From Hamiltosporidium tvaerminnensis (Eukaryota; Microsporidia; Dubosqiidae), in assembly GCA_022605425.2 (NCBI GenBank), contig JAKIMF020000005.1:530501-594500 (forward strand): a stretch of 64,000 nucleotides of DNA, written 5' to 3'. Below are positions 42,718-54,599 of the stretch, one piece after another (position 1 is the first letter of the stretch; each line of letters opens with the position of its first letter). Made by a program: the position numbers and the translations under genes. Below the pieces are notes generated by a model. That model ran no database searches. It was not told the DNA's origin and worked only from the letters and a program-made list of their open reading frames with translations.

Positions 42718-42791
42718 AAAAAAAAAAAATAAAAAAAAAAAAAAAAAAAAAAGAAAGGAAAAAAAAGGTAAAAAAAGGAAAAAAAAGAGGG

Positions 42792-42888
<97 letters not shown>

Positions 42889-42897
42889 CGTATTGCA
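42175..42897 (+). mobile_element. Rep700 insertion with 11-bp duplication whose body is corrupted to near poly-A
   Basis: Perfect duplications ttcgtattgca at 42175-42185 and 42887-42897 bracket 701 bp, the normal Rep700 length. The body starts with a recognisable Rep700 5' end (gtggagggaggataaccac, then garbled 'tttctctttgg', 'gtggtgtgaagatcat'), but within 100 bp it degenerates into runs of G, C and above all A (about 42333-42886). Open frames here are poly-Lys or poly-Phe artefacts. The pattern looks like consensus failure over a repeat, not biological sequence. Confidence 0.8.
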
Positions 42898-44354
42898 GTA
42901 GTTAATATTGAAAAATTTTATCAAACATATTTTAGTACAATTTATTTTCCTGTATTGAGCCCTGGCTGATTATTAACTCAAATAAAAGATTCTTATATTA
43001 CACAATGTATATTCTTTACTACTTGACTATTTTATTTGTATCCAAAGACAAAAATAAACTCCTATCATGATATTGGGCAACACTATAGCTTTCAACTTAT
43101 CTCTTGTGAATTTAAAAGCTTTTTTAGAAAATTACAATGCGAAAGAAGATTGTATTACACTCACTCTATAATATTATAGAATCTTTGCATATATTAGATT
43201 TCATCGAACAACATCATTTATTATCTATTACACATGCATAGTTTATATCTTACCAACTTCATTGTATGAAGACAAATTAAAAGCCCAGGCAGTATCTACT
43301 ATCAACTTCTGCCTCTCAGGATTGAGAATCTTTTGTGTTATTCTTCTGTACTAAACCCCCATGTTTTTTATTTACTCATCCCGCCATCTATTTCTCATGC
43401 GTACCAGGAATCACGACCAGAAAATGTACGCATATAGACTTTTTCGTCACTCGTTTTCGCTATAGTCTTTCATGTAAAATTAATCATCAGACCTTGTTTC
43501 TCTCAGCTGCGTGAACTAATTATTAATTAAGAATGAGTATATCTAGAATAGTAAAAACAGCAATTGTTTGATTTTAAAATAAAATTTGTCAATTATTCCA
43601 AAAAAAATACTAAACTAGTAAAGCAGCAGTTTTTTATTGTATGACCTAATATATAGATAACTGAAATAAATATTTTCTAAATGAAATATTAAATATGTTC
43701 ATATTGATATAGCGACAGATCATGATTAAATAACAAAATTTTATCAGTCCAAACTTGTCGTAATTACAATAAACATAAAGCGGTTTCACAGTTATTTAAT
43801 TAATATCTGAAACTGCTTTTTATTCAAGCCATTTTAGTGGGATTTCATAATTTGCTAATTCGTTTGCTTGATATATACAAATAAGAAAAATATGTATATT
43901 TTGCCGGCTTATACGATCCCGTTATTTCAAAAAATCCAAAATTTCGAATAGTTAATAGTTTTTTGGGTACTAATCGCATATTTCAAATTCAATTTAATAA
44001 TCCAATAAAATATTCGGCATAACAATATTCCTTTTCTCTTACTTATTTAAACCAATTGTTTATTCTTGCAGGACATTAGATATTTTTGAAGCTAGCCTAG
44101 TTCCTTGTGTGATTTTACTCATAAAATTCAAAATAAAATATATTTATAACAACGAAACATCCTATTTTAGAAATAAATTTGCTTAAAAATATTTTAAAGC
44201 AACAAAAATATTCCAAATATAAATGATTTGGGAAAAACTGCAATGAAAAGTTACTAAATAAAAAAATTTCTTAGTAATGAAAAATTTTTTATTCAACAAA
44301 TAATATTTGATTCTTTATATTTTTTTATTCATCCCTTTACAAATATATAATATC
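42898..44354. other. 1.5-kb gene-free stretch
   Basis: No gene or repeat recognised; it carries the upstream region of the gene at 44355, with CCC at 44333-44335. Confidence 0.35.
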
Positions 44355-44633
44355 ATGCCAAAAACAGTATCTGATACAAATCAAAACGCAACAAAAATAT
44401 TTTTAAACGTTCAAAAATCAGAAAATTTTACCAAACTTTCTTTATCAAAAGATGAAGGCCAAATATATTTACTTGAATCACAAAATAATTATGAAGATAT
44501 TTTTACATATTTGAATGAACTTTTTGACCTACAAAGTTTTAAAACTGAAACAGTCGAAAATAAAAAAGTTTCTAAAATCGATGAACCAAAAAGACAAAAA
44601 CAATCTTCTTTATTGAATTTTATGAAAAAATAA
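44355..44633 (+). CDS. small protein with C-terminal PIP-box-like motif, 92 aa
   Basis: Not assigned to a family. The start at 44355 (MPKTVSD...) is preferred over the in-frame ATG at 44307 because the 16 extra residues are translated AT-rich leader and the CCC at 44333 lies upstream of the second ATG. The chain is acidic in the middle (LYLNELFDL-like helix) and ends in a basic stretch followed by QSSLLNFMKK. This resembles a PCNA-interacting peptide (Q-x-x-L-x-x-F-aromatic) at a C-terminus, the position used by Pol32/POLD3-type subunits, although the second aromatic is Met. A small replication or repair accessory protein is a possible but unproven reading. Confidence 0.5.
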   Translation: MPKTVSDTNQNATKIFLNVQKSENFTKLSLSKDEGQIYLLESQNNYEDIFTYLNELFDLQSFKTETVENKKVSKIDEPKRQKQSSLLNFMKK

Positions 44634-44754
44634 TTGTTTTTAAACAATATGGAAGAAAATTAAGTTTTTTTTTTGATTTGAATATATATTTTAAACCAGA
44701 AATTAAATTTATTAAAATTAAAAAATATTTACTATCGTTTTTTAAGTAGAAATT

Positions 44755-46023
44755 TTATTCATTAACAATTGTAAATTTGTCTACTTCAAACATTTCATCA
44801 ACAGAGAAACAATCTAAATTTTCTTTTTCTTTCACATTTAAAATTTTTAAGCCACTGAAAATAGATTTACACCTGAAGAAAACTTCAATGGGAAAAACAT
44901 TATTGACATCATCTGTAGAACAGGTAAATTCTATATTTTCAGAAGATCCTCTTTCTTTACAACTTCCAATATCCCATTCAATAAATTCTTTACCCAAAAC
45001 ACATTTATCACTTTCTAAAATTACATTTTTAATATTTTTAAGTGGAAAAAAAAGTTTTAAGCCTTCACAGTTTTCTACTTCTGTTACTATTTCCATAGAA
45101 ATTTGATATTTGTCTATCCCTACCTCTGATGGCCAAAAAGTAAAAACAATAGGAAGAAATATTTCTGAATATTTCCATTTCATCAGAGCTACATTTTTAT
45201 CTACAGGAAATCCTTTTGTACCTTTAAGTTTGTTCTTTTTACTTGAATCTTTATCTAAGTTTGGATTAAATTTTAAATTTTCTTTTTTTTGAATCGAAAA
45301 TTCAATTTCACAATTTTTGTATTCTTCATTGCGTACCAATAAATTCATATCTCCTTCAACCTCACAATTCTTTATATTATTTTCTTTATCCACCACGATC
45401 TTTATCTTTTCCTTAATACCGATAAGAATAGATTCTTCTCTATCTTCATTAATAACAGGTTTCTTTTCTTTTTTGATTTCCTCTTTTTCTTCAACAGTTT
45501 TTGACTGTAAAATTGTTTCTTTTCTTATTTCTATTTCTAAATTTTTTACTTTTTCAAGTTGTAAATCAATATCAGACATTTTCTTTCTCATTTTAAGTTC
45601 TTTTTGTTTTTGTATCGCATCCAATTCTTTATTTTTCATCATCATTTCATGTATTTTTTCTTCTTGACTTTCCATTTCAACAATATTGTGTAAACTTTCA
45701 GTGTCTAAAATAAAAAAAGAATTTTTGTTAATAATATCGTCTAAAACAAAAAGCAAAGATGGAAAATCGTAGGGAATAAGAGTTTTCAACAATTTAATCG
45801 CATTATATTCTTGAAATCCATATTCAGTAACCAAAACATAATATACATCTTCCTTTTCTAAAAAATAATACGTAAACATTTCTGTTATTAAAGAAGTCCC
45901 TTTCTTTGATGCAGAAGTAAATTCAGAAAGTATTAAATCAATAACTTCCTTTTCCATTAGTTCTGTAGTTTTTATAAAAATATCTTCTGTAATTGAATTG
46001 TATGTAAAAAATCCTATTAGCAT
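44755..46023 (-). CDS. RET2: coatomer subunit delta (delta-COP)
   Basis: Delta-COP is part of the COPI coat for Golgi-to-ER traffic, related to AP mu chains. The 422-aa product has an N-terminal longin-like domain (1-105), a charged coiled linker (about 115-185), and a C-terminal mu-homology domain: VEGDMNLLVRNEEYKNCEIE at about 223-242, then FNPNLDKDSSKKNKLKGTK and FPVDKNVALMKWKYSE, the delta-COP signature corresponding to 'hPNxdkxxf...FPVgxxvgvLkWR', then LPIVFTFWPSEVG and a beta-rich end. Yeast Ret2 is 546 aa; the shortening is mainly in the linker. On the coding strand CCC (plus 46032-46034) lies eight bases before the ATG. Confidence 0.88.
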   Translation of the reverse strand: MLIGFFTYNSITEDIFIKTTELMEKEVIDLILSEFTSASKKGTSLITEMFTYYFLEKEDVYYVLVTEYGFQEYNAIKLLKTLIPYDFPSLLFVLDDIINKNSFFILDTESLHNIVEMESQEEKIHEMMMKNKELDAIQKQKELKMRKKMSDIDLQLEKVKNLEIEIRKETILQSKTVEEKEEIKKEKKPVINEDREESILIGIKEKIKIVVDKENNIKNCEVEGDMNLLVRNEEYKNCEIEFSIQKKENLKFNPNLDKDSSKKNKLKGTKGFPVDKNVALMKWKYSEIFLPIVFTFWPSEVGIDKYQISMEIVTEVENCEGLKLFFPLKNIKNVILESDKCVLGKEFIEWDIGSCKERGSSENIEFTCSTDDVNNVFPIEVFFRCKSIFSGLKILNVKEKENLDCFSVDEMFEVDKFTIVNE

Positions 46024-46204
46024 ATTTATAAGGGTTATAAAAAATGATTATCCTTTTCTTTTTGTAAATTAAAATTTTTAAAAAAAATATAAAAAAAATG
46101 TGCAGAAAGGGGGTCGGACTATTCTTTGAAAAGGATAGACCATACAATTTTATTAGACTTAAAAAAGGTATTTATTTATACACAAATTGTTGTCTGATAA
46201 ATAA
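46024..46204. other. upstream region of RET2
   Basis: Contains the CCC motif of RET2 and no gene. Confidence 0.4.
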
Positions 46205-46350
46205 ATATCAATTTGAAGTCTACAAAACGAATTAGGAGTCATTAAGTTCAAGAAATTCTTAAAAATGAGTATGCAGAAATAAGAATGGACACTAGGATAA
46301 AAACTGATATTAAAATTTGAAATAATAGACCCGATATATTTATTTTAGCT
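46205..46350 (+). mobile_element. internal fragment of the RLE-LINE
   Basis: About 135 bp matches codons 1025-1075 of the LINE polyprotein (just before and including the endonuclease PD), with substitutions and an in-frame stop. No 3' end is present, so this is debris of an older copy. Confidence 0.75.
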
Positions 46351-47139
46351 TAAAAATCAAATACGAGAACGCTTAGTTAGGTGTATATTATGTCATATTA
46401 CTTAAGCCTTAGTTTTAAAATTTAAAAAACTCAGGAAGTATAATTCACCTGTAAAATGTTAAATCTTGTTTAATCTTAGTCTTAAGGCTTTACTATGCGA
46501 AAGATTTCTATTAGTATGGAAGAAATTAAAAATATAGGCATATAAAACACGGAATATAAAAATTTCGAAACATAAATATAGTTTACGTGTGTATAGATAA
46601 CAGAAGTTATTTAGATTTAACAAAGATGAATATAGAATTAATACTCGATTTTGCATATTCCGTTAAAATATTTAAGAATTACCTAATGACATAACATAAT
46701 ACATATTTAAACCACCTGCTATCGTGCTCACATACTAAAATGAACTTTGTTCGTCTCGGGTAATAAAACATGTGATATGAGATAATATAATAAGGCTTGG
46801 TAACATGAGGAAAATTAAAAACGGCTTAAAATAATAAAAAAAATATTGCCTTTTTGTGATTTTTACGGTGTTTTATGAAATTTATACTTTATACTTTTAG
46901 CTTGATAGAAAGTGAGTACCATATTAAAAAATATCTCATCTACAAAGATCAGTGAATTTGATGTATATCATTGCAATTTTTAGAGGAATAAATGGCCCCC
47001 AAATTTACATTGAAATATCTGAAAATCCTATAAGAGGAGATATTATACCAAAATAAGAAACATTTACAGTTTAAATTGTGGTTTCACTGATATAAAATAT
47101 GCGAAATGCAGCTAATTGATCGTGTTTATTATGTCAAAG
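46351..47139. other. gene-free stretch
   Basis: Nothing recognised; a 65-codon minus-strand frame at 46459-46656 is unsupported. Early parts may be further degraded LINE. Confidence 0.3.
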
Positions 47140-47595
47140 TATGGAAACTCAACTTTTCGGCGCGAAGTTAGAAAATTTGGAGCTTTTGATATATAAAAAA
47201 CATAATATTTGCAGGTCCTTAATCTAAATCGGAAGTTATACAATATTCATTGGTTTTGCACGCCTGGTTGAACCCCATTTAAGTACATGTTTGTCATGGT
47301 TGGATGCCTTTTTTTCGCAAAGTGTATAATTTGTGGAATATTGCTGATACCGGGGATACTCAAGATAGCTTACTACATGCGATTGCACATCGATATCCAA
47401 AAATAATGAAATCTTGCTGCCTTTTCACCCATTTAATTGGCTCAACATATATATATAATATGAGTTGTAAGCATGTAGGTATCGTAGGAAAATTTTATGT
47501 TTCAGGATTCCAGTTATTTATGTTAAAACCATAACTGCCTTAATCTCATTAAAAAAATATTAAACGCTCTACTCCTTTAAAATGATGTAATGTCT
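47140..47595 (+). repeat. decayed Rep700 copy (3' two-thirds)
   Basis: In register with full copies: 'tatggaaactcaac', 'tggttgaaccccatttaagta', 'agtgtataatttgtggaata', 'cccatttaattggctcaacat', 'tgtaggtatcg' and 'tatttatgttaaaaccataactgcctta', ending near 'ttaaaatgatgtaatg'. It is diverged by substitutions, with only moderate length change, and is clearly old. The plus-strand open frame at 47304-47534 is chance. Confidence 0.7.
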
Positions 47596-48381
47596 TTCTT
47601 ATAAAAACATATTTATAATAGAATGTCGATATAAATATCTCTAATATCGCTATATACCCCCACTTCTCATTTTTTTTGAAAACTATGAAGCTATAATACA
47701 ATTTATTTATCAAAGATGGTAAGACACAGAGGTATATAGCGTTGTTTCTCTCTCAAAAACTTTAAATAAATTTGATTGACCATATTTTAAATTCAACTTT
47801 GGAATAAATTTGTTTAGTTCGCGAACTAATCTCTTTTTTTTGCTTTCTCAAAATTGATAAATTACTTAACCATTTCATCTAATTTATTTTTTTAAATCAC
47901 TTAAACAAGCTACTTGCGAGTAAGATATTTTTCAAATCTAATTCAAACAATGTAATAACTGGAAAATCTTTACAACTCTTTTAAATGGGTATTTAGAAAG
48001 ATTTTATCAAATAATTATTTCTGCCGAATGTAATTTTCGTAGAAATATTTAATTGATTCGGAAATTTATAGCAGCATCGGCATATATATTCGGCAAAAAA
48101 AGGAAAAAATTACACAATATAATTATTATTTTGTATATTATAAATCGGATATAGACCAAGCGCATGTATTAAATGATATATTTATAAGTAATATGTTTCT
48201 TTTTGTAATAAAATACTTAATTTTTTCCTTAGGATAATCAATAATTAGTGTGATTTTTTTTATTAACCTAATTATTAAGATGATATATAGTGAATTACCC
48301 TCATATTTATTTGTATTTTTTAAAGTAAAAAGGTACAAGAATTACAAATTTTGCCGATTCAATTTTTTAATAATTATATTT
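47596..48381. other. gene-free stretch
   Basis: AT-rich sequence downstream of the secreted-protein gene; nothing recognised. Confidence 0.35.
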
Positions 48382-49695
48382 TTAAATCGGTAGAGATTTA
48401 AAATTATTCCAATATTTTAACTTAAAATCAAATCTTTCGAGCTCTTTAACCAATACCAGTACAAAGCTTATTTTTTCTTTTAATGGCATATCACATGAAA
48501 ATCCGGGAATACTTCTTGTGATATAAATATTAATAAGGTCATAGTTTAAAACATTGTATAAAAAATTAATTATATATTCCGTACTAGTTTCCCTATAAAA
48601 TATAGTTAAGTAACAAGTCTCTTGCAAAATTTTTTTGTTTTTTTTGGGTTTTTTAGATTTATTGCTAGCATTAAGAGTATTATCTTTATCTTCAGTAACA
48701 GATGTGAATATATCAATATCAGAAGAAATATAACCAAAATTGTTTAAAATTCCTTTGTTTATGGAATCTTGTTTTTTATCCTCCCTCAAACTCGAAATAT
48801 AAACTTCATTAACATTTAAATATTTTTTGTAGCCACATAAACATATTTCTTTAACTACAAGTTTATTACAAACGTTTTTGAATAAGCAGCCTTTTGATGA
48901 TTGTGTTACTCTATCTTTTCTTTCAAAAGATATATTTTTTATTAATTCAAATTTTGCGCTTGTAAAAGCATATTCCAAAATTTTTTTATTATTTTTTTTG
49001 TTCAAATCATAATGTTTGTTAATTTTTAAATCATTTATGAGTAGGAAATAATCATTATTATATTTATAAGTTTGTTTAAAAAGCATACTAAATATAAAAT
49101 CATGATCTGTAGCTTTTAAAAAAGCTAAATCTGAGAAAATGGGCACAAATGAAAATTGTTTGTCTTTTAAAATTATTTTAGTAAGTATCCTTTTAAAAAT
49201 ATTTAGATGCCAAAAGATAAATTTACTACTGTGTTTTTGTAAATAATATTCTTTTTCTGCAGGTTTTGAATTGGTAGAATAATTTTTATTCAAAATATTT
49301 GCATTTGAAACAGGTCGACGATTATTTCTAAATCTAAAAATCATAAAATATCTATAACTTATAGTTAGAGAATGATAATATACAGTACCATTTTCCATCT
49401 CAGTATTATTTATCAAGGATACAATAATATGTATTTTTTTTGATTTTTTTGCCAGTAAAAATTCAATTATTTCATCTGAAGATTCTTTAAGTAGATAATT
49501 ACTACTTTCAAGAAATAGAAATTCGTGTGAGCATATTTCGTCGTATTTTTTTGTTTTCTCAGTGTAAAGTTCATATATTTTTTTATTTATAATGTTAAAT
49601 AAATTTTTTATATTACATTTACTTGTTTTTGTAGGATTTTTTGTACAAAAAGTGGTTATGAGCATGAGTAACAAACGAAACAATTGTTTTTTCAT
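48382..49695 (-). CDS. secreted protein, paralog A of a lineage-specific pair
   Basis: Not recognised as a known family. 437 aa from the start at 49695 (MKKQLFRLLLMLITTFC), chosen over an in-frame ATG at 49743 because it then aligns residue for residue with the start of the paralog at 53486. Residues 1-17 form a signal peptide with a likely cleavage just before or after the Cys of CTKNP. Conserved with the paralog: CTKNPxK, ICSxEFxFLES, FxFWHLNIFK, YxLLINDLKIN, SFERKD, VVKExxxCxxKxYxNxxEVYISS and IPGF near the C-terminus. No transmembrane segment follows the signal peptide, so it is probably secreted, perhaps into the host cell. No CCC/GGG motif precedes the start. Confidence 0.8.
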   Translation of the reverse strand: MKKQLFRLLLMLITTFCTKNPTKTSKCNIKNLFNIINKKIYELYTEKTKKYDEICSHEFLFLESSNYLLKESSDEIIEFLLAKKSKKIHIIVSLINNTEMENGTVYYHSLTISYRYFMIFRFRNNRRPVSNANILNKNYSTNSKPAEKEYYLQKHSSKFIFWHLNIFKRILTKIILKDKQFSFVPIFSDLAFLKATDHDFIFSMLFKQTYKYNNDYFLLINDLKINKHYDLNKKNNKKILEYAFTSAKFELIKNISFERKDRVTQSSKGCLFKNVCNKLVVKEICLCGYKKYLNVNEVYISSLREDKKQDSINKGILNNFGYISSDIDIFTSVTEDKDNTLNASNKSKKPKKNKKILQETCYLTIFYRETSTEYIINFLYNVLNYDLINIYITRSIPGFSCDMPLKEKISFVLVLVKELERFDFKLKYWNNFKSLPI

Positions 49696-49743
49696 TAATA
49701 TTCTACTCCGGTACAATAAAAAATATAAAATAATAGAATGCAA

Positions 49744-52202
49744 AGAAATTAAAAAAAATTAATTAAAAGATAATACCGATAATAAAATGAAAATATAATA
49801 GAAGAATATCGATAAAAATATATTTAATCTGGTTTCCAACAATGTAATTAATTAATATTTAATTTAAAATTAATTAAATATATTCACCATCTCATCTATA
49901 TTTCTTTTTTTCGAGTATGGCAAACATTCATCTAAATTTATTTATTCTTTTCGTTTTGAACAAAACCTAGTGATTTTTACAAACTTTTGTTTGTATTTGA
50001 AACTTTTTATTGTCCTATCAGTCGAGTCGCACAGTTTATTCTTCATATCTGATTTTGAATGATGTTTTTTAACAGACATTCATTGAAACATTTTAAGAAA
50101 CAAATTAGACACCCAAGAACAATTTATATTCTTATTTTATAGGTGAGGATTTGTTTTATATGCCTTCCACATCTGATTTTCCAGAATTTCAATCTAATTT
50201 CTAAGTCTTTTTGTAACCAGAAGATAAATCTGAGGATAGCATTACAGCATCGGTGATTAAATATTATATTTCAACACAATCTCTTTACGAATCAACGATA
50301 ACATAATATCTTACCTATTGACTTCTAAATATACAAATTCTCTATGTATTAAATATAAAGCATGCTGTAATGTTTGTTCCCATTTCCATGATTCTCACAT
50401 TTGCACTGAATTTTAAACTTTTATTTGAATTAATGACTCTGTCTGAAAAATGATTCTCTTGTAAGTTTATCCGATTTTCTAATTTTTTCAAAAAAATCAT
50501 TATTTTCATTGTAATTGCATTTCGAACGGAATCTATAATTTTTTGTATTTTTGATCATTTCACTGCATTGTAAAAATATAAGGCGGTTTTACACGAAATT
50601 GAAATAAATTTAAAGGAAGTTGTAGTGTCAGTTTATCACAACCAGAAATTAAGATTATAGTATAAACTTCAAATAAAGAACTTAATATTTCTTTTGTTTA
50701 ACATTTAACCAAGAATGATTCTATTTTTCAATAAATAACTATTGCGTTGGTTAAACCCATCTTAACACCTTTCATTTTTAAAAATATATTTATAAATCTT
50801 TATAGGAATATTAAAGCACCAATCACTTTCAATAATTCATAGTTTTTTTGGCAAAGTTCATAATAAAATTTTATGTTCCCTTCCAATGCTTCTTTGCTGG
50901 ATAATAAATTTCAAACCGAAGGCCGCGTGCTTGAAATATTTGTATAACAATTATGGAATAAATATTGTAGTATCTGAATCCTTATTTGAAAGACATCAAA
51001 TTATATGTTTATTAAAGATAAATTGCCTTTAATTTACTTTTTTGTAAGATCAAACAAAAAGTTCCAGATTCTGTTAAGAACGAAAAACCGAATAATATAC
51101 TACATGAGAATCATTTTATATCAAAATTAAAGAAAAAAACATTTTCTTTCTGGGTTTTTATATTAATTTAGGTATGATTTTCACCGTTTAAAATAGTCTA
51201 TTTAACCAAAGACCAACCTATTTTCGATTTTTTTGGTTAACGGATATTCTTTATCTGGCTTTAAGTTATATTATATCCTCACTTTTTCTTTAATTTTACT
51301 CTATTCTGTAATGTCTTAAGGTTATTTCGTCTTTGAAATTATATACGTTACTTGTTGAGTCTCACAGCAAAATAGGCTCTGTTTCGTTAAAAATTTTATT
51401 CTATCTATAAATAGCCTTTTTTCTAGATTTTTATTCTTCTTATTTTTTATAACAGAGAGATGCTTTGTATTCTAAAAAAAATTAATCTACGAAACCCACA
51501 TTAGTATCTTATTATTTTTACCTTGCAAATCATGTAACAACCTAGAATCCAATTTTCCTGTATAGATTATTAAGCATTCCTTTTTTTATTTATTTGGTTT
51601 TAAAGATCCGTAGATAATTTATATTTGATCATAAATACGTATACTATTAAAATTAAATGAAAATTTCTATTTTTATACTTTTAGTAAATATATTTATAAC
51701 TAAAATAAAGCCTTTCCCATAAAATTTTACCGGGTTTTTCAAGCTTGCAATATCAAGAGCTTCTCACACCTCTTTATTTTATTTCTTTTAACAATATTAA
51801 AATATATGTTTTATCGTTTACTTATTACACTAGCTAAGGAAATCTATACCTAATTATATTAAACAAACTATTATATGAGTGAAATATTTGAATTTCATTT
51901 TACCACGTTAAATGTTTAAAAATTTGTCCCTTAGACCTAGATCCTCTCCATAATTTTAAAATTTGGGTTTAAAATAGAAAATTTTGGGTCGATACAGCGA
52001 TTCTGTTATTGTTAAAAGTACATCATACAATTTACATATATAGCCTAAAGTTAAGTTGCTTCCCTAAAAACCCTAATCATACATTTTCGTTTAGCCAACA
52101 AAAAGTGCAAATATGTGGATATTTTTTCTGTTATTGCATCTTATCTTTTATTTAAAGAGCCTAAATATTACAAAGAAACTATAATTAAAATGATTAATTT
52201 AT
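49744..52202. other. 2.5-kb spacer between the two secreted paralogs
   Basis: No gene recognised. I looked for a third degraded paralog and did not see one. Sequence is AT-rich throughout. Confidence 0.35.
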
Positions 52203-53486
52203 TCATATGTTTTTTTCAAACGAATTTGATTTTGTCTGCTTCCATCGAGCAAGTTGAAAGAAATATTGTCTATATTTTATAACTAATCCGAGTATACAAG
52301 ATATTTTCTCTTTAAATGAAATAGCATCTGCAAATCCCGGTATATTCTGATTCACAGAAATATCAATAAGTTCATAGTTATGATTTTTGTAAGTAAACGC
52401 AATATGATATTCCATATTAAGCTGTCTGTCCCGTATAATAATATATGAAATCTCTGGAATACTTTTTTGTACTTTCTTTGATTTATTACTTTTTATAAAT
52501 GTGACTATATCAACATTAACAGACGAATAACCGAAAATATTTATAGCTTCTGTTTCTTGGTTTCGTATGATCTCATCTTGGAAGCTTGAAATATAAATCT
52601 CATAAAGATTATAATATCGTTTGCAATCGCAGATATGTACTTCTTTGACTACGATTTTAGTGTGATAATTATAATTTGGATTATTATTCGGAATTGTGTT
52701 TAATTCGTCTTTTCTTTCAAAGGATAAGTTTTTTATTGAGTCAAATATGGTGTTTGAAAATGTATAATCCAAAATGTTCTTGATTGTGGTGCTTTCGTAA
52801 TATTCATCGTTAATTTTCAAGTCATTTATAAGTAAATAATAATTTTTTTCTCGAGTATAAGTTTGTTTTAGAAGTAAACGAGATATGAAATCGTAATCCG
52901 TATTTTCGAAAAAAATCATATCAGAAAAAATTGAAACAAAGGAATAACTATTTCTATCTGATATAAATTTGTTGATAGTTTGCTTAAAAATGTTAAGATG
53001 CCAGAATATAAACCTTAAAATATGTTTTTTAATAAAGTATTCTCTAATATCCCGTGTCTTGTGATATGAATAATTACCGGGAAAAATATTTTTGTATCGA
53101 ACCTGGTAATATTTATCTTGAAATATAAACGAAAAGAAATCATCATTTGTTAAAGATATAGAATGACGGCATACTATACCACAGTCTATTTCTTTTTTAT
53201 TCACTAAGCCTACAAGTATATGTGATTCTTTTGGTTTTTTTGCAAAATTAAATTTATATATTTCATCAGCAGATTCCATATTAAAATAATCATTGCTTTC
53301 AAGAAAAATAAATTCATATGAACATATTTTATTGTATTTTTGTATTTTTTCAATATAATTTTTATGAATTTCCTTCTTTATTATGTCAATTAATGTGTCC
53401 ACATAATATCTTTTTCTTTTTTCAGGATTTTTTGTACATAAAGCTGTCACAAATATAAGAAATAAGAATTTCAAAAATTTTGCCAT
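52203..53486 (-). CDS. secreted protein, paralog B of a lineage-specific pair
   Basis: 427 aa, starting MAKFLKFLFLIFVTALC, a clear signal peptide followed by CTKNPEK as in paralog A. It aligns over the whole length with the protein at 48382-49695 at modest identity: YEFIFLES, the FIFWHLNIFK block, YLLINDLKI, LSFERKDE and a C-terminal IPGFADA. Several cysteines (after the signal peptide, in ICSYE, in CDCKRY) are shared. Both genes lie on the same strand about 2.5 kb apart, so they probably arose by local duplication. Function unknown; expanded families of secreted proteins in microsporidia are commonly regarded as host-interaction candidates, which is an inference here. Confidence 0.8.
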   Translation of the reverse strand: MAKFLKFLFLIFVTALCTKNPEKRKRYYVDTLIDIIKKEIHKNYIEKIQKYNKICSYEFIFLESNDYFNMESADEIYKFNFAKKPKESHILVGLVNKKEIDCGIVCRHSISLTNDDFFSFIFQDKYYQVRYKNIFPGNYSYHKTRDIREYFIKKHILRFIFWHLNIFKQTINKFISDRNSYSFVSIFSDMIFFENTDYDFISRLLLKQTYTREKNYYLLINDLKINDEYYESTTIKNILDYTFSNTIFDSIKNLSFERKDELNTIPNNNPNYNYHTKIVVKEVHICDCKRYYNLYEIYISSFQDEIIRNQETEAINIFGYSSVNVDIVTFIKSNKSKKVQKSIPEISYIIIRDRQLNMEYHIAFTYKNHNYELIDISVNQNIPGFADAISFKEKISCILGLVIKYRQYFFQLARWKQTKSNSFEKNI

Positions 53487-54599
53487 CAGATACTTATGGA
53501 AATGGTGTAAATCAATTTAAATTAAAACTTTGAGATAAAAATCTCAAAAATGATAATAAGGAAAATCACAACAAATAAAATCAAGCTAATTACCTTAATT
53601 AAGAAATAGATCTACAATTTTTTAGATTAAAAACTGTACAAGTTTTAAAAGAAATTTTAATTTATTTTGGGCGTACTGGTTTCTATATTTATACTAACAA
53701 GCTGTTTTTATTTTCTTTGTTAAATATCAGTCGTTAAATATTTTAAATGAGAATCATTTACGATTATTTTATATACCTATAGAATAGATGATCGCATAGT
53801 AGTAATTTTGGAGGTGTATTTTTCAAACGTTAATAAAAATAATTTTTATTGGTGATATCGATTTATGAACAGAATTTTCTATGATTATTACTAATTTAAC
53901 TACATTTAAATGTTTTAACTTTTTAAGTATTTTTCTTTGATATTCTAGATTAAATATATATACTAAGGCCAAAAAAAATGTGTAAGTTTAAAATCGATTT
54001 GATCTAACGTAAATTTTGATTTTATACCTGTGAAATACTTTAAATTGATTTAAATTCAAGATGATATCCTTTTCGGCTTTTTAAATAAGGTGAAACAAAA
54101 AACTTGTAGAAAAGGTGATTATTTTATGTTAAATATCAGAATCGATTTTATATGGTATTTTATGCTATAAAATAATGTTATTGGCAAAACACATGGCAGG
54201 AAACTACGAAATGAAGTCATTCGCATTTAAGATAAGAAGATTTTGTTGATTAAAGTATTTAAAACCGTACAATATAAAAGTGTAGTTGCTATAAAGACTG
54301 GAAATGAATGTTTAAACATTTGATTTATTCCTCGAAAAAAGGTCTGTATGGCATATTTTCTGAAATTTTCCAATCTATGATATCAAAACTTTTCGAAAAA
54401 CACATAAAGTTTCTTCCAAAAAGCTTCATGGGGAAATTAAAGAATCATTAAGTAATGATATGTTTCTGGAAAGTTGAGAATCTTGTAAATATTTCATAAC
54501 ATACAAAAATAAGAGAAAATACTACTATTGTAAAAAAATTATAAAAAAGTACTAATAACGAAAAAAAATGTACACTGATAAAATATTTTCAATCCAAGC
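53487..54599. other. gene-free stretch
   Basis: Upstream region of paralog B; no feature recognised. Confidence 0.35.

Noticed and set aside
42181-42732. Long Lys-rich (plus) and Phe-rich (minus) open frames
   Set aside because: They are translations of the A-rich corrupted body of a Rep700 insertion; no codon structure or start context.
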